A stretch of 14,419 bases of DNA from Eubacterium sp. (GTDB lineage Bacteria; Bacillota; Clostridia; Lachnospirales; Lachnospiraceae): NCBI GenBank assembly GCA_017445525.1, contig JAFSTZ010000003.1, positions 1 to 14,419 of the forward strand. Reading direction: 5' to 3'. Below, one piece after another: positions 14,341 through 14,419 of the stretch (positions are counted from its first letter, which is position 1; each line of letters begins with the position of its first letter). A program made the position numbers and the translations under genes. The notes beneath the pieces were generated by a model that saw nothing but the letters and a program-made list of their open reading frames with translations, was not told the origin of the DNA and made no database searches.

Positions 14341-14419
14341 TTAATCCTTAACGATCGGCAACTCAGCGTAGCTTGCTGCGTTGTCAACAGTGAAGTCATA
14401 CTTTGATGCCATGGTGACA
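14341..14419 (-). CDS. 3' end of a minus-strand gene (partial, unknown)
   Basis: Read on the minus strand, the frame entering from the right edge gives 25 codons ending in TAA (complement of 14341-14343); the last residues are VTMASKYDFTVDNAASYAELPIVKD. The gene runs toward the CIS cluster and its body lies outside the window. An ATG is in frame 23 codons before the stop, but no ribosome site is visible in the few bases left, so a longer gene is assumed. Family unknown. Its opposite direction marks the end of this run of plus-strand genes. Confidence 0.5.
   Translation of the reverse strand, partial: VTMASKYDFTVDNAASYAELPIVKD

Noticed and set aside
1..14419. CRISPR array, tRNA or rRNA genes
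   Set aside because: No regularly spaced direct repeats with unique spacers, no tRNA cloverleaf with a TTCRA loop, and no rRNA-like stretch was seen. The hairpins at 14142-14327 do not form a tRNA.

Overview
The window looks like part of a phage-tail-like contractile injection system locus, most likely an extracellular CIS (eCIS), from a low-to-mid GC Firmicute, plausibly a Lachnospiraceae-type Clostridium. Reasons: nearly all genes lie on the plus strand with AGGAGG-type ribosome sites and some GTG/TTG starts; sigma-A-like promoters are present; Rho-independent terminators are clean; the sheath and tube proteins are unmistakable and sit with AAA+ ATPases, a hallmark of eCIS. Taxonomy is inference. 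LysM, spike, gp25-like and baseplate genes are not in the window, so the locus is only partly covered.

Layout. At 1-81 is the end of an upstream plus-strand gene, followed by an AT-rich, repeat-bearing promoter region (about 82-171). A first module (160-7302) holds a 723-aa AAA+ ATPase with an extra degenerate P-loop domain, a 170-aa unknown, a stretch of broken-looking small frames, a Gly/Ala-rich 228-aa protein, a 732-aa MalT/SARP-type regulator (P-loop ATPase + winged helix + BTAD), and a second, shorter AAA+ ATPase paralogous to the first, which overlaps the regulator by 4 bp. A 254-aa acidic-tailed protein follows (7409-8173) and ends at a strong terminator. The sheath (8362-10110) and main tube (10130-10555) form their own unit, closed by another strong terminator (10592-10628). 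A canonical promoter (10630-10658) then drives a lambda G/P2 E-like tail assembly protein whose downstream extension has no start codon but is reached by a -1 slip at a TTTTTTG heptamer. After a hairpin-rich repeat come a second gp19-type tube protein and a 782-aa charged coiled-coil protein with five 14-residue repeats. The plus-strand genes end in a roughly 186-bp multi-hairpin repeat, beyond which a minus-strand gene enters from the right edge.

How the parts may work together: tube and sheath build the contractile tail; the G/GT pair probably chaperones tail assembly; the second tube protein probably caps or adapts the tube to the baseplate; the AAA+ ATPases may act in assembly or remodelling; the SARP-like protein is probably the pathway-specific switch. 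The Gly-rich and 782-aa proteins are unassigned and could be cargo, membrane-active or structural parts.

Most notable: the apparent programmed -1 frameshift (11054-11060), two paralogous AAA+ ATPases flanking a regulator that carries a perfect 12-bp inverted repeat over its P-loop codons, the 14-aa repeats, and a structured intergenic repeat family present at three places.
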